Below the pieces are notes generated by a model. That model did no database searches, had not been told where the DNA came from, and saw nothing but the letters and a program-made list of their open reading frames with translations. Shown one piece after another: positions 8,297 to 17,089 of a stretch of 64,000 nt of DNA (its first letter is position 1; every line of letters starts with the position of its first letter). The stretch lies in contig NC_008701.1 of the NCBI RefSeq assembly GCF_000015205.1, forward strand, positions 1,762,403 through 1,826,402. The letters are read 5' to 3'. Made by a program: the position numbers and the translations under genes. The DNA is from Pyrobaculum islandicum DSM 4184 (GTDB taxonomy: Archaea > Thermoproteota > Thermoprotei > Thermoproteales > Thermoproteaceae).

Positions 8297-8933
8297 CGTG
8301 GAGAAGAGGTTGGGGGACTTCCTCCTGAGGGCCGCCGGCAGGCTGGAGCCGGGGGTGACTTGCGTAGTGGGGCCCAACGGCTCGGGCAAGACCACCCTCC
8401 TCAAGATCTTAGCCGGCCTCCTCAAGCCCGACGGGGGGTGGGTTAAATACGGCGGGGTGTCGTCTAGGGTGTACGTAGGCGACCTCTACGTGCCTCCAGA
8501 CGCGCCGGCGGGGGAAGTGGCGCTGTCGGGGAGGTCTAGGTTCTCCCCCCGGCCTGTAGAGCGGGAAGATGTAGAGGCGGCCCGGCGGTATATGGAGGCT
8601 CTGGGGGTGCTGAGGCTGGCGGGGCGGAGGTGGTCTACTCTCAGTGGGGGCGAGAGACAGCGGTTTGTAATAGCGGCCGCGTTGGCCTCGGAGGCAGATC
8701 TCCTTTTGTTAGACGAGCCTTTTTCTAACTTGTATGGAGATTGGAGGGGGAGAGTCATGCGGGTTTTAAAAAGTTACGCATCTAGACGTATTGTAGTAGT
8801 TACTACTCATCATATGGACGTCTTAGGCTGTTGCCAATGGGTCTACGCGCTTAGAGACGGGGCTGTGGTCTGGAGTGGCGACGCATCTAGCTACAAGCCG
8901 TCTGTAGAGACTACCTGCGGCTTTGAGAATTGA
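8280..8933 (+). CDS. ABC importer ATPase
   Basis: A compact 217-residue ABC ATPase. Walker A is GPNGSGKTT near residue 32, the signature is LSGGERQR near residue 126, and Walker B LLLLDEP is followed by an H-switch in TTHHMD. It is shorter than usual BtuD/FecE proteins because the segment between Walker A and the signature is trimmed. Third gene of the 6.1-8.9 kb operon and most probably the motor for the permease just upstream. Confidence 0.92.
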   Translation: MYVEFDVEKRLGDFLLRAAGRLEPGVTCVVGPNGSGKTTLLKILAGLLKPDGGWVKYGGVSSRVYVGDLYVPPDAPAGEVALSGRSRFSPRPVEREDVEAARRYMEALGVLRLAGRRWSTLSGGERQRFVIAAALASEADLLLLDEPFSNLYGDWRGRVMRVLKSYASRRIVVVTTHHMDVLGCCQWVYALRDGAVVWSGDASSYKPSVETTCGFEN

Positions 8934-8944
8934 TGGCACTCTGC

Positions 8945-9066
8945 CCCCCGTCTCAGTCTTGGCATATTCCTAGGCCGGGGCCTGGCCACGGGGGCCGCCA
9001 AGTCTCTGCCCAGGGCACATATTTGGCTCCAGGCGGTCTGCCAGGCGCCTATGGGGCCCCGGAGAC
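8945..9066 (-). ncRNA. candidate structured RNA divergent from EF-2
   Basis: The 167-base gap before EF-2 is GC-rich apart from an AT block at 9068-9083 that can serve as TATA box in both directions. Read on the minus strand, CGTCTC near 9063 can pair with GAGACG near 8960, closing a multibranch fold that includes GCCAAG/CTTGGC and TGCCC/GGGCA helices. The layout suggests a transcribed RNA of about 120 bases. No tRNA, SRP or RNase P consensus was recognised. Direction is an inference from the TATA block. Confidence 0.35.
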
Positions 9067-9099
9067 GAAAAATTAATATATATCCTCTCAACGGGGGGC

Positions 9100-11322
9100 A
9101 TGTCTTCAGCTGTTAGAATTGTAGAGAAGCAGTTAGATGAAATATTAGCAATAGCTAGAAATCCGGCTCAGATTAGAAACGCGGGTACTCTCGCCCATGT
9201 AGACCACGGCAAGACGACTACAACCGATTCTCTACTCATGGGCGCCGGTCTCCTATCGCCGAAGGTCGCGGGGAAGGCCCTCGCCATGGACTACGTCCCC
9301 ATCGAGCAGCTGAGGCAGATGACGGTCAAGGCGGCGAACATATCGCTTTATTTCGAGTACGGGGGCAAGCCCTATCTGATTAACTTCGTAGATACGCCAG
9401 GCCACGTGGATTTCACGGGCCATGTCACTAGGTCGTTGAGGGTTATGGACGGCGGTTTGGTGGTGGTGGATGCGGTGGAGGGGGTGATGACGCAGACCGA
9501 GACGGTGGTGAGGCAGGCGCTGGAGGAGTACGTAAGGCCTGTCCTCTTCATAAACAAGATCGACCGCCTGATCAAGGAGCTTAGGCTTTCGCCTCAGGAG
9601 ATCCAGCAGCGGATCTTGACCATAGTGAAGGACTTCAACGCCTTGATCGAGATGTTCGCCCCGCCGGAGTTTAAAGACAAGTGGAAGATAGATCCGGGCA
9701 AGGGCCAGATGGCGATGGGATCTGCGCTTCACAAATGGGGCATTACCATCCCCATGGCGCAGAAGGCAGGCATAAAGTTTAGTAATATTATAGACGCTTA
9801 TGAGAAGGGATATGTAGACCAATTGGCGCAAGAGTTCCCACTGTATAAAACACTCCTATCTATGATTATTGAACATGTGCCGCCGCCTAATGTAGCACAG
9901 AAGTACAGAATCCCGAGGTTGTGGCGCGGCGATTTAAACAGCGAGGTTGGGAAGGCCCTCCTAGAGGCCGACCCCAATGGCCCGACGGTGATCGCCGTGA
10001 GCAAGGTCAACAAAGATCCACACGCCGGGTTGATAGTCACCGGCCGCGTCTTCTCTGGCACAATTAGAGAGGGGGACGAGATATATATCATCGGGAGGAA
10101 GATGAAGAAGAAGGTACTCCAGACCTATATCTACATGGGCCCGTCGAGGATTATAGTGCCCTATATGCCTGCGGGCAACATAGTCGCTTTAATGGGGGTA
10201 GATGAGGCTAGAGCCGGCGACACTCTCGTCGATCCTAGAATATCTGACATTCCGCCTTTTGAAAAAATGAGATATATCGCAGAGCCTGTGGTGACTGTAG
10301 CCATCGAGCCTAAGAATCCGGCAGAGTTGGCGAAGTTAGTAGAGGCTCTTAAAGACTTAGTTATCGAAGACCCAACGCTCGATTTGAAAATCGACCAAGA
10401 GACAGGCCAGATCCTACTCTCTGGCGTCGGTACATTACATCTAGAGATCGCCACGTGGCTTCTCAAAGAGAGGTCTAAGACAGAGTTTACTGTATCTCCG
10501 CCGTTAATCCGCTTTAGAGAGACTGTGAGAGAGAGGTCGCAGGTGTGGGAGGGCAAGTCGCCGAATAAACACAACCGTCTCTACTTCTATGTGGAGCCCC
10601 TCGACGAAACCACCATAGAGCTTATTGCAACTAAGGAAATTACGGAGGATCAAGACCCGAGGGAGAGGGCTAAGATCCTTAGAGAGAAGGCAGGCTGGGA
10701 TACAGACGAGGCTAGAGGCATATGGGCGATAGACGATAGATATTTCAATGTAATTGTAGACAAGACCTCCGGCATTCAATACCTCCGCGAGATTAGAGAC
10801 TACATAGTACAGGGCTTTAGATGGGCCACTGAGGCAGGCCCCCTGGCGCAAGAGCCTATTAGAGGCGTAAAGGTAGTTCTAGTAGATGCAGTAGTACACG
10901 AGGACCCCGCCCACCGCGGCCCTGCGCAAATTATGCCAGCTACAAAAAACGCCATATTTGCAGCTATGTTGTCAGCCAAGCCAACGGTGTTAGAACCTTT
11001 GTTAAGACTAGATATAAAAGTAGCCCCTGATTACATAGGCGCGGTGACCTCTGTGCTTAATAAACACAGAGGGAAAATACTCGATATGACACAACAGGAA
11101 TATATGGCGTATCTAAGAGCTGAACTCCCCGTATTAGAGTCTTTTACAATTAGCGACGAGCTCCGCGCGGCGGCGGCTGGCAAGATCTTTTGGTCAATGC
11201 AGTTCTCTAGATGGGCGCCTGTGCCGGAGTCTATGCTTCTCGACTTGGTAAAACAACTTAGGAAGAAGAAGGGGTTGAAGGAGGAGATTCCAAAGCCGAC
11301 AGATTTCGTCGAAGTGTATTAA
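9100..11322 (+). CDS. fusA: translation elongation factor aEF-2
   Basis: A 740-residue archaeal EF-2, full length. The GTPase motifs are AHVDHGKTTTTD, DTPGHVDF and NKIDRL. The C-terminal region VHEDPAHRGPAQI holds the His that becomes diphthamide in archaea and eukaryotes. It catalyses GTP-driven translocation on the ribosome. It stands as a single gene with an AT-rich promoter at 9068-9083 and ATG 9100 about 25 bases downstream. Its 3' end is overlapped from the opposite strand by a C/D box sRNA candidate. Confidence 0.98.
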   Translation: MSSAVRIVEKQLDEILAIARNPAQIRNAGTLAHVDHGKTTTTDSLLMGAGLLSPKVAGKALAMDYVPIEQLRQMTVKAANISLYFEYGGKPYLINFVDTPGHVDFTGHVTRSLRVMDGGLVVVDAVEGVMTQTETVVRQALEEYVRPVLFINKIDRLIKELRLSPQEIQQRILTIVKDFNALIEMFAPPEFKDKWKIDPGKGQMAMGSALHKWGITIPMAQKAGIKFSNIIDAYEKGYVDQLAQEFPLYKTLLSMIIEHVPPPNVAQKYRIPRLWRGDLNSEVGKALLEADPNGPTVIAVSKVNKDPHAGLIVTGRVFSGTIREGDEIYIIGRKMKKKVLQTYIYMGPSRIIVPYMPAGNIVALMGVDEARAGDTLVDPRISDIPPFEKMRYIAEPVVTVAIEPKNPAELAKLVEALKDLVIEDPTLDLKIDQETGQILLSGVGTLHLEIATWLLKERSKTEFTVSPPLIRFRETVRERSQVWEGKSPNKHNRLYFYVEPLDETTIELIATKEITEDQDPRERAKILREKAGWDTDEARGIWAIDDRYFNVIVDKTSGIQYLREIRDYIVQGFRWATEAGPLAQEPIRGVKVVLVDAVVHEDPAHRGPAQIMPATKNAIFAAMLSAKPTVLEPLLRLDIKVAPDYIGAVTSVLNKHRGKILDMTQQEYMAYLRAELPVLESFTISDELRAAAAGKIFWSMQFSRWAPVPESMLLDLVKQLRKKKGLKEEIPKPTDFVEVY

Positions 11323-11323
11323 T

Positions 11324-11373
11324 TCAGTTATAGAAACACTTCTTCACGTTTCGTGTCACGGCCGTTTCATCAT
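11324..11373 (-). ncRNA. C/D box sRNA candidate
   Basis: On the minus strand a perfect C box ATGATGA (11373-11367) and a perfect D box CTGA (11327-11324) bracket 50 bases, the standard length of archaeal C/D sRNAs. Between them is a good C' box GTGAAGA (11347-11341) with a 13-base spacer to the D box and a 19-base spacer from the C box, where a weak D' such as ACGA fits. It starts two bases after the EF-2 stop. The candidate guides are AACGGCCGTGAC and TGTTTCTATAA; targets were not determined. Confidence 0.6.
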
Positions 11374-11427
11374 CTGTTTTTCCAACTGTCTAGCTTAATA
11401 TTTTTATAGAGATTCGAAATTTCTTGC

Positions 11428-12444
11428 ATGTCCATTAGGACTTTATTGGCAGTTGTAATAATAATAGCCGCCCTCTTGGCGGCGCTCTTGGCTTGGCAAG
11501 CGTTTCAACAACAGTCGGCGAAGAGACTTGTGATAGTGGGCCCCGCCGGCATCAGCGATTTGGGCAAGGAGTTGGCTAAGAAGTTCAGCGAGAAATATGG
11601 CGTAAACGCCACCTTTGTCCCCCTAGGCGGCGCTGTGGAGATGGTAAACGAGTTGGTTAGAAACAGAGACAACCCGCCCTGGGACGTGACCATTGGGGTG
11701 CCTGAGTTCTACTACATGGTGCTTATCGAAAGGGGCGTGCTCTATTGTCCGGGCTTCAAGGTGGAGGGGGTGCCGGCCGAGGAGTACTGGGATCCCCACG
11801 GCTGCGTCTACCCGCTTGATAAGTCGTACATAGGGATTGTCTACAACGAGACAGCTCTCGCCGCGCGGGGCCTCAAGCCGCCTCAGACCCTCGACGATCT
11901 TCTGAAGCCTGAGTACAAGGGGCTTATCACATATCCCAACCCGGTTCAGTCCGGCACCGGCCTCGCCGTGCTCTCGTGGGTGATGTCTGTGAAGGGGGAG
12001 GAGGAGGGCTGGCGCTACCTCAAACAGCTGGCCGGCCAGATCTCTAAGATCGGCTATCCTTCAGGATTTACGCCATTGAGAAACGCATTGAAGAGGGGTG
12101 ACGTATTGATCGCCCTCTCGTGGTACAGTCACGCCATCGACCCAGGCACGCCGAATATAAAGGCCGCGACGTACAGCGCCTTCTTGTATAGGGAGGGGGT
12201 GGCTGTGTTGAAAAACGCCAGGAATAGGGATCTGGCTGTGGAGTTCGTCAAGTTCGCACTGAGTAAAGAGGGGCAAGATCTTGTCGACCCATACAACTAC
12301 ATGCTCCCGGTTAGGCCAGACGCCGTTATTAAAAACAACAAGGGCCTCCCGCAGCCCCAGTCTGTGGTGGTGTACAACTCTGCCCTGGGCGCAAAGGCCG
12401 ACGAGTGGAGGCTGAGGTGGCAGAGAGAAATCGCCTCTGGGTGA
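11428..12444 (+). CDS. thiamine/iron-type ABC substrate-binding protein
   Basis: A 338-residue binding protein with one N-terminal membrane anchor (residues 5-25) followed by a type-II periplasmic fold. WDVTIGVPEFYY, YPLDKSYIGIVYNE and YPNPVQSGTGLAVLSW match the thiamine/Fe(III)/spermidine binding class (SBP_bac_6-like). Operon with the permease, GTGA overlap. TATA-like atttttatag is about 25 bases before the start. Thiamine is a reasonable substrate because Thi4 and TenA genes occur elsewhere in the window, but iron cannot be excluded. Confidence 0.82.
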   Translation: MSIRTLLAVVIIIAALLAALLAWQAFQQQSAKRLVIVGPAGISDLGKELAKKFSEKYGVNATFVPLGGAVEMVNELVRNRDNPPWDVTIGVPEFYYMVLIERGVLYCPGFKVEGVPAEEYWDPHGCVYPLDKSYIGIVYNETALAARGLKPPQTLDDLLKPEYKGLITYPNPVQSGTGLAVLSWVMSVKGEEEGWRYLKQLAGQISKIGYPSGFTPLRNALKRGDVLIALSWYSHAIDPGTPNIKAATYSAFLYREGVAVLKNARNRDLAVEFVKFALSKEGQDLVDPYNYMLPVRPDAVIKNNKGLPQPQSVVVYNSALGAKADEWRLRWQREIASG

Positions 12445-13856
12445 AGCCCTACGGAATCCCAGCCCTCTTTTTCTTAACCGTATTTTCAACGCCATATGTC
12501 CTACTCCTGACGCAACTCGGGGTTTCCCTCCAGCTGGACTCCTATACTCTCTGGGTTTTTCTCTTCACGGTGGTTCAGGCGGCCGCCTCCGCCATCTTGT
12601 CTATAGCGCTGGGGCTGGCGCTCCTCCCCGCCTACCTGAGGGCCCCCTGGGTGAGACCTCTTGTTTTAATTCCATTTTTCGCCCCTGCTCTATCAACAGT
12701 AGACGCGTTGGTTCGTATCCACGGCGACTTTATGTACGGGCCCTGGGGGATTGTTGTCGCACACGCAGTTTACTACAGCCCCTACGTCGCTTTGCTTCTA
12801 GAGTCTAACCTGAGGTCCATCCCCTCGGATCTTCTTGACGCGCTTATTCTTTATACAAGACGCCGCATAACTGCCATAAGGGTCTTCTTAGCAGAGCTCA
12901 AGCCATCTCTCCTCTACTCTCTATATACGACCTTTGTCTTTAGCTTCTTGAGCTTTACCACGCCGCTTCTCCTCGGCGGGCGCTACCCAACTGTAGAGCT
13001 TCTCGTCTATATATACGCTACTTCCTTCGCCACAACAAACCTAGTCTCTACGTTGGTCTTGGTTATGTTAATATCTTCAATAGCTCTCGCCATCCCCCTT
13101 TTTAAGATCCCCCCGCCGCCTGCCGCAGGCCCATCTCTCTCGGCTCCCCGTCCAAGTCTACTTATGCTGTTTCTCTCATTTATAGTTGTGTCATATTTCG
13201 CGGCGGTTGCCACATATATATTCCTCCCTCTGTCAAATCCTAGAGGTCTTGAAGCTATGGCGCAACCGCTTGCTAATAGCGTTTCTGTAGCTTTTGTTTC
13301 CTCGGCGGCGGCTATAGCATTTTCTCTCGCTCTTTTAGTTGGAGACGTAGCGATGTCTAAGACGTCGGCAGTCGCATATGTAATATCTCTCTCGCTTTCT
13401 AGAAGTCTTTTTGCACTCGGCTTTTTCCACCTTGCGCAACCTCTCTACGGCACGCTTTTTATTCTCGCCATAGCACACGCCCTGGTACTTACGCCTCTAG
13501 TATACTCAGTTATAAAGCCGGCGTGGGAGAAAATTAGGGCAGACGCGAGAGAGTCTTGCGTACTTTATCTAGGCCCACTGAGGTGTGTTTTAAGAGTGGT
13601 CACAGAGTCTCTAGGCCCCACCCTAGTCCAAGCCTGGCTTATAGCCTTTGCCGCATCTATTTCAGAAACTACGCTGGCGTTTATACTTACCGCCGGCGGC
13701 GCGTCGACACTTGCAGCAGAGACAGCACGTCTTCTCACCTCTAGAGCGCCGGATTTTATAGAAACGGGGCATTTTTACTCGGCGGTTCTTGCGGCTTTAG
13801 TTATGGCGGCTGTGGCTATCTCTAGAGTTATTAAACCGCGGCCGTATTCGTTTTAG
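12441..13856 (+). CDS. ABC permease, fused two-domain (ThiP/FbpB type)
   Basis: A permease of about 471 residues with around twelve hydrophobic segments in two homologous halves, as in ThiP and FbpB. The coupling EAA loops are degenerate: in half one around DLLDALILYTRR and in half two near ADARESCVLYLGP. GTG 12441 overlaps the stop of the binding protein by GTGA and is favoured; in-frame starts at 12405 and 12417 lie inside that gene. The 3' end meets the ATPase gene of the opposite strand with a 4-base overlap. Confidence 0.85.
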   Translation: MKPYGIPALFFLTVFSTPYVLLLTQLGVSLQLDSYTLWVFLFTVVQAAASAILSIALGLALLPAYLRAPWVRPLVLIPFFAPALSTVDALVRIHGDFMYGPWGIVVAHAVYYSPYVALLLESNLRSIPSDLLDALILYTRRRITAIRVFLAELKPSLLYSLYTTFVFSFLSFTTPLLLGGRYPTVELLVYIYATSFATTNLVSTLVLVMLISSIALAIPLFKIPPPPAAGPSLSAPRPSLLMLFLSFIVVSYFAAVATYIFLPLSNPRGLEAMAQPLANSVSVAFVSSAAAIAFSLALLVGDVAMSKTSAVAYVISLSLSRSLFALGFFHLAQPLYGTLFILAIAHALVLTPLVYSVIKPAWEKIRADARESCVLYLGPLRCVLRVVTESLGPTLVQAWLIAFAASISETTLAFILTAGGASTLAAETARLLTSRAPDFIETGHFYSAVLAALVMAAVAISRVIKPRPYSF

Positions 13857-14773
13857 ACAGAGAAACACCTCCCCCTAACTATATCAAATGTCACAACTCC
13901 AGAGGCCGGAGGCTGCGGCAGGATTAGCCTCACCGGCTGTCCGCCGACTTCAGCCAAAACTTCGTAAAGCCCAGCCCGATACCAACTGGCTAAAATACGG
14001 CCGCTGTATTTACCGCCTGGCGTTATGTCCCAGGGCCTGAAATATAGATAGCCACAGTCGGCTCTGATCTTGTTGACGTAGCCTAAAAACTCTGCCACCT
14101 TAGGCGCCGGGGGGTTTTCAAATAGCTCTACGGCGTCTCCATCTGCTACAATACGCCCATCCATAAGGACTACGACCCGCTTGGCTATATACGTAGCTTC
14201 TTCAAAGTCGTGTGTCACATAGAGTACAGTCCGCCCTCGAGATGCCTCGTATATATATGGCAGAATCTCGCCGCGGAGCGGCGGGTCTAAGGCAGTGAGA
14301 GGCTCGTCTAATACTAAAATCGGCGGGTCTGCCGCCAGAGCTCTCGCTAATGCAACTCTCTGTTGTTGCCCTCTGCTGAGTTGTGCAGGATATCTACCGG
14401 CTAGATGCCCCAACTCAAGTCTCTCTAAGACCTCTTTCGCAATTTTAAACGCCTCTCTTTTTGCAACCCCCCTAGAGAGGAGGGGCTCCGCCACGTTTTC
14501 TAGCACAGTTAGAGAGGGGAAGAGGGCTGGGCTTTGAAATACAACTCCAACGCCGCGGCGCCACGGCTCTGTATCTGTTACGTCTACTCCGTTTATATAT
14601 ACGCGTCCCCTATCTGGTTTTATAAAACCCGCGACTATGCGGAGGAGAGTTGATTTTCCAGAGCCCGAAGGCCCTATGATAGCCACTCTCCCGCCGTTTT
14701 CAATATCGAGATTTATGGGGCCCAGGCGGAAGTCTCTAAAATTCTTCTTAACGTCCTTAAGGGCTATCGACAT
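13853..14773 (-). CDS. ABC ATPase of thiamine/iron class
   Basis: A 306-residue ATPase with Walker A GPSGSGKST, Q-loop VFQSPALFP, signature LSRGQQQR (variant of LSGGQ), Walker B ILVLDEP and an H-switch YVTHDFEE. An extra C-terminal domain of about 70 residues resembles the regulatory OB region of PotA/FbpC proteins. It is convergent with the permease gene, so the importer is encoded as two facing transcripts rather than one operon. TATA-like tataaaaatt precedes the ATG by about 25 bases. Confidence 0.9.
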   Translation of the reverse strand: MSIALKDVKKNFRDFRLGPINLDIENGGRVAIIGPSGSGKSTLLRIVAGFIKPDRGRVYINGVDVTDTEPWRRGVGVVFQSPALFPSLTVLENVAEPLLSRGVAKREAFKIAKEVLERLELGHLAGRYPAQLSRGQQQRVALARALAADPPILVLDEPLTALDPPLRGEILPYIYEASRGRTVLYVTHDFEEATYIAKRVVVLMDGRIVADGDAVELFENPPAPKVAEFLGYVNKIRADCGYLYFRPWDITPGGKYSGRILASWYRAGLYEVLAEVGGQPVRLILPQPPASGVVTFDIVRGRCFSV

Positions 14774-14884
14774 CAACTGCCCTCACCTAAACAATTTTTA
14801 TACACAAGCGCCTAACCCCTCTGCGAGTGACAAAATTCCCGACCGTCCTCTGTAACATGATAACTTTTAGAGAGGTAAAGGGGG

Positions 14885-15463
14885 TTACTTTTTCAGCGCT
14901 TTGACGCGGAGGATTCCTGGCGCCGTTACAACTTCTTTCAGCTCGTAGCCGAGTTCCTCTAGTAGACACTGGACTGCCCTGGCGGTGGCTTGTACACTTT
15001 CTATACTATAGCCAACCCCTACTGTATCCATGGAGAACTCTCCCCCTTTGGCCTTGATTTCAAAACGTCTGGCTGGCACAACTCTAGCTAAATGTGGCGA
15101 CAGCTCTACTGCTTTCTCTAGGTCTCCAAACACCGCCTTTATATATGCTGCGAGCATCCTCCCTGCGTCACACCAGGCGCGGTGTACGACCTCTGGGTTT
15201 TCTTTAGCCATATCTGTAATCATTCTATCGAGTAGTCTGCCGGGCACAGGCACGCTTTCGAGTTCTATCATAACTTTGTAAAATAGTGTAATTTCTTTAA
15301 TTTGAGCCAGGCTGTAGCCTTGGCGTAGAAGTTCAAGCCCTACGCCGAGGATTTGATTCGCCAACGCATATTGCGTCATGCCGAGTTCTTCAGCTACCTT
15401 AGCCAGCTCTTCTGCGATTTCTTTAGCAACAGCTATGTTAACACGGTCTTTTCTCATGCTCAT
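14885..15463 (-). CDS. unknown protein with ribbon-helix-helix-like N-terminus
   Basis: A 192-residue protein. The first 50 residues (MRKDRVNIAVAKEIAEELA, then GMTQYALANQIL) resemble a ribbon-helix-helix or MetJ/Arc DNA-binding unit. The C-terminal part has a repeating alpha/beta character with VGVGYSIESVQATA near residue 150. No enzyme motif is visible. TATA-like atatttttaaag lies about 25 bases before ATG 15463. It may act as a regulator, but this is only suggested by the N-terminus. Confidence 0.6.
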   Translation of the reverse strand: MSMRKDRVNIAVAKEIAEELAKVAEELGMTQYALANQILGVGLELLRQGYSLAQIKEITLFYKVMIELESVPVPGRLLDRMITDMAKENPEVVHRAWCDAGRMLAAYIKAVFGDLEKAVELSPHLARVVPARRFEIKAKGGEFSMDTVGVGYSIESVQATARAVQCLLEELGYELKEVVTAPGILRVKALKK

Positions 15464-15568
15464 AGTCTACAAAAATCCTCAGCTTTAAAAATATTGTATA
15501 AACATAACCACAATTATATGGCATATATCCAATCTAACAAGGGGGTATAACATCTCTATGTGTTGAAG

Positions 15569-15605
15569 TACATACATAAACGCTTTCTCAGCCTTTATGT
15601 ACGTA
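15569..15605. promoter_or_regulatory. 12-bp inverted repeat
   Basis: TACATACATAAA at 15569-15580 and TTTATGTACGTA at 15594-15605 form an inverted repeat with one mismatch, 13 bases apart. It lies in the 378-base gap between the RHH-like gene and the DsrK-like gene, just before the GC-rich element. It could be an operator or a small hairpin; neither flanking gene starts next to it. Confidence 0.4.
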
Positions 15606-15623
15606 ACATCTATCTTAGCTGTT

Positions 15624-15851
15624 TTAGTCGGCTAGGGCGCTGGTCTTGGGGAAGGCTATAACGGGGAAACCACGGTATTTCTCTCACATGAACCAACCGG
15701 CCTTGGGGCCCCGGCCGACTGCTACATCTGGCGAGCCCCTCCGCCCGGGCACGGCCGGGCCCCCCGCCCCCGCCCACCAAGGCGTCTGGCGGGGGCGGGC
15801 CCCGAGCCCCCCGGGGAAGGCCGGTTGTACAAAGGGGGGCATTAGTCGGCT
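15624..15851. ncRNA. GC-rich structured element flanked by 10-bp direct repeats
   Basis: The block holds AACCGGCCTT near 15694, which pairs with AAGGCCGGTT near 15817, and an inner perfect helix CCCGCCCCCGCC/GGCGGGGGCGGG around 15763-15800. The direct repeat TTAGTCGGCT occurs at 15624-15633 and 15842-15851; the second copy includes the stop codon of the DsrK-like gene. The 5' part (ATAACGGGGAAACC) loosely recalls the SRP RNA Alu domain, but no SRP S-domain motif is present. Strand is undecided: TATA-like sequence can be seen on both sides. Confidence 0.4.
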
Positions 15852-17014
15852 GCTTTATACAATAATTCGACGACCCCCGTCGTCTCTGCCTTTATACCCA
15901 TTGTGTTAAACACTCGTTTTAGCTGTGCTTTACATGTCGCGCAGGGCCTTACGGCAGTTGTAAATTCAATGCCGCCATATGCCCTTTTCCAATACTCCAC
16001 AGCTGTATTTAACATCTCTGGCGCTATGAGTCCGCCACCTCCTAGACAACATAACGACTCTCTTGGGTTTTTCCAAAGTTCTACATATTGGCCAACCGCC
16101 GCTTTTAACAACGCCCTTGGCTCCTCTATTAGGGGTACAGCCCCTCTGCTGTAGTTACATGGGTCCATATACACAACAAGCCCTCTAGTCTCTATACGCC
16201 TAATTTTCAACTCTCCACGTGTCAAAGCTCTATGGAGTATCTGGTGGATATGGGCGGAGGGCCGCGGCGATTTTGGAGCTACAAGTCTAGTGAAGATATG
16301 CCAGCCGTGGCCGCATTCGCCAAATATCGTAATGTGTGGTGAAACGCGTTTAATCTCCTCTAAATACATATTGGCAATTTTATACATATGCGCCCCGCTT
16401 AGGTAATAGCCGTAGTTTGCTGTGTCTGCAAGCCGTAGACTAATAACAACGTCGTATCCCACTCTATTGAGCAGATATATATAGCCCTTGAGCGCGTCTT
16501 CAAATTCAAAAATGTCGGAGGAGGAGGGGAATAGCAAGGCGTATCTACCGGAGGGCTTAACCTCGGCGCCTGAAACATCGGTGAATTTCTCGCCGTCGTA
16601 TAAATATAAGCGCGCCGTCTCGCCTTTTTCACTCTCAATTTTTTTCACAACAACTCGGAGCGTCGCGGCTACAACTTTCGCCGGCATGCCTATGTTATTA
16701 CCTCGCCTGAGGAAATTCTCAACGACTTTAGCCACATATGGTTGCGCCATCCCCCTAGCCGCGAGGAAATCTCTAACTTGTCTAGTCACTTCTGCGACAT
16801 CCAGCCCCAGGGGGCAGAAGTAGGCACATCTCTTACACATAGTACATAACGAAAAAACCTTAAATTTCTCCTCCTCAGAGGCTCCCTTCCTCAACAGCTC
16901 AAGTCTACCCATTGGCGAATATTTTATATCTCTAGTGGCGATATATGAGGGGCAAATCTCGACGCAGTTTCTACATTTAACACAAGCTCTCGCGGCTAGG
17001 GAGGCGTATGCCAT
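15842..17014 (-). CDS. HdrD/DsrK-like iron-sulfur oxidoreductase
   Basis: About 390 residues. Two ferredoxin motifs CVKCRNCVEICP and CTMCKRCAYFCP lie at the N-terminus, then two CCG-like cysteine regions: a divergent first (FGECGHGWH, then DPCNYSRG) and a second with CCLGGGG and CATCKAQL. This is the architecture of HdrD and DsrK, which exchange electrons with a membrane cytochrome and a thiol/disulfide partner. Start at ATG 17014 is preferred over 17077, because the longer form would overlap the divergent promoter. A DsrM-like gene is divergent and DsrC follows it, supporting a DsrK-type role. Confidence 0.78.
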   Translation of the reverse strand: MAYASLAARACVKCRNCVEICPSYIATRDIKYSPMGRLELLRKGASEEEKFKVFSLCTMCKRCAYFCPLGLDVAEVTRQVRDFLAARGMAQPYVAKVVENFLRRGNNIGMPAKVVAATLRVVVKKIESEKGETARLYLYDGEKFTDVSGAEVKPSGRYALLFPSSSDIFEFEDALKGYIYLLNRVGYDVVISLRLADTANYGYYLSGAHMYKIANMYLEEIKRVSPHITIFGECGHGWHIFTRLVAPKSPRPSAHIHQILHRALTRGELKIRRIETRGLVVYMDPCNYSRGAVPLIEEPRALLKAAVGQYVELWKNPRESLCCLGGGGLIAPEMLNTAVEYWKRAYGGIEFTTAVRPCATCKAQLKRVFNTMGIKAETTGVVELLYKAAD

Positions 17015-17089
17015 ATGCGTAATTCGGCGCGTGGATTTATACAGTCTGAAGCGTGCAGTATTTGCACAAAAAGCCATATAAAAAGACGC

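Noticed and set aside
15624..15851. SRP RNA
   Set aside because: The 5' part resembles the Alu domain (GGAAACC), but the S-domain motif with GGAA tetraloop and AGCAGC is not present.
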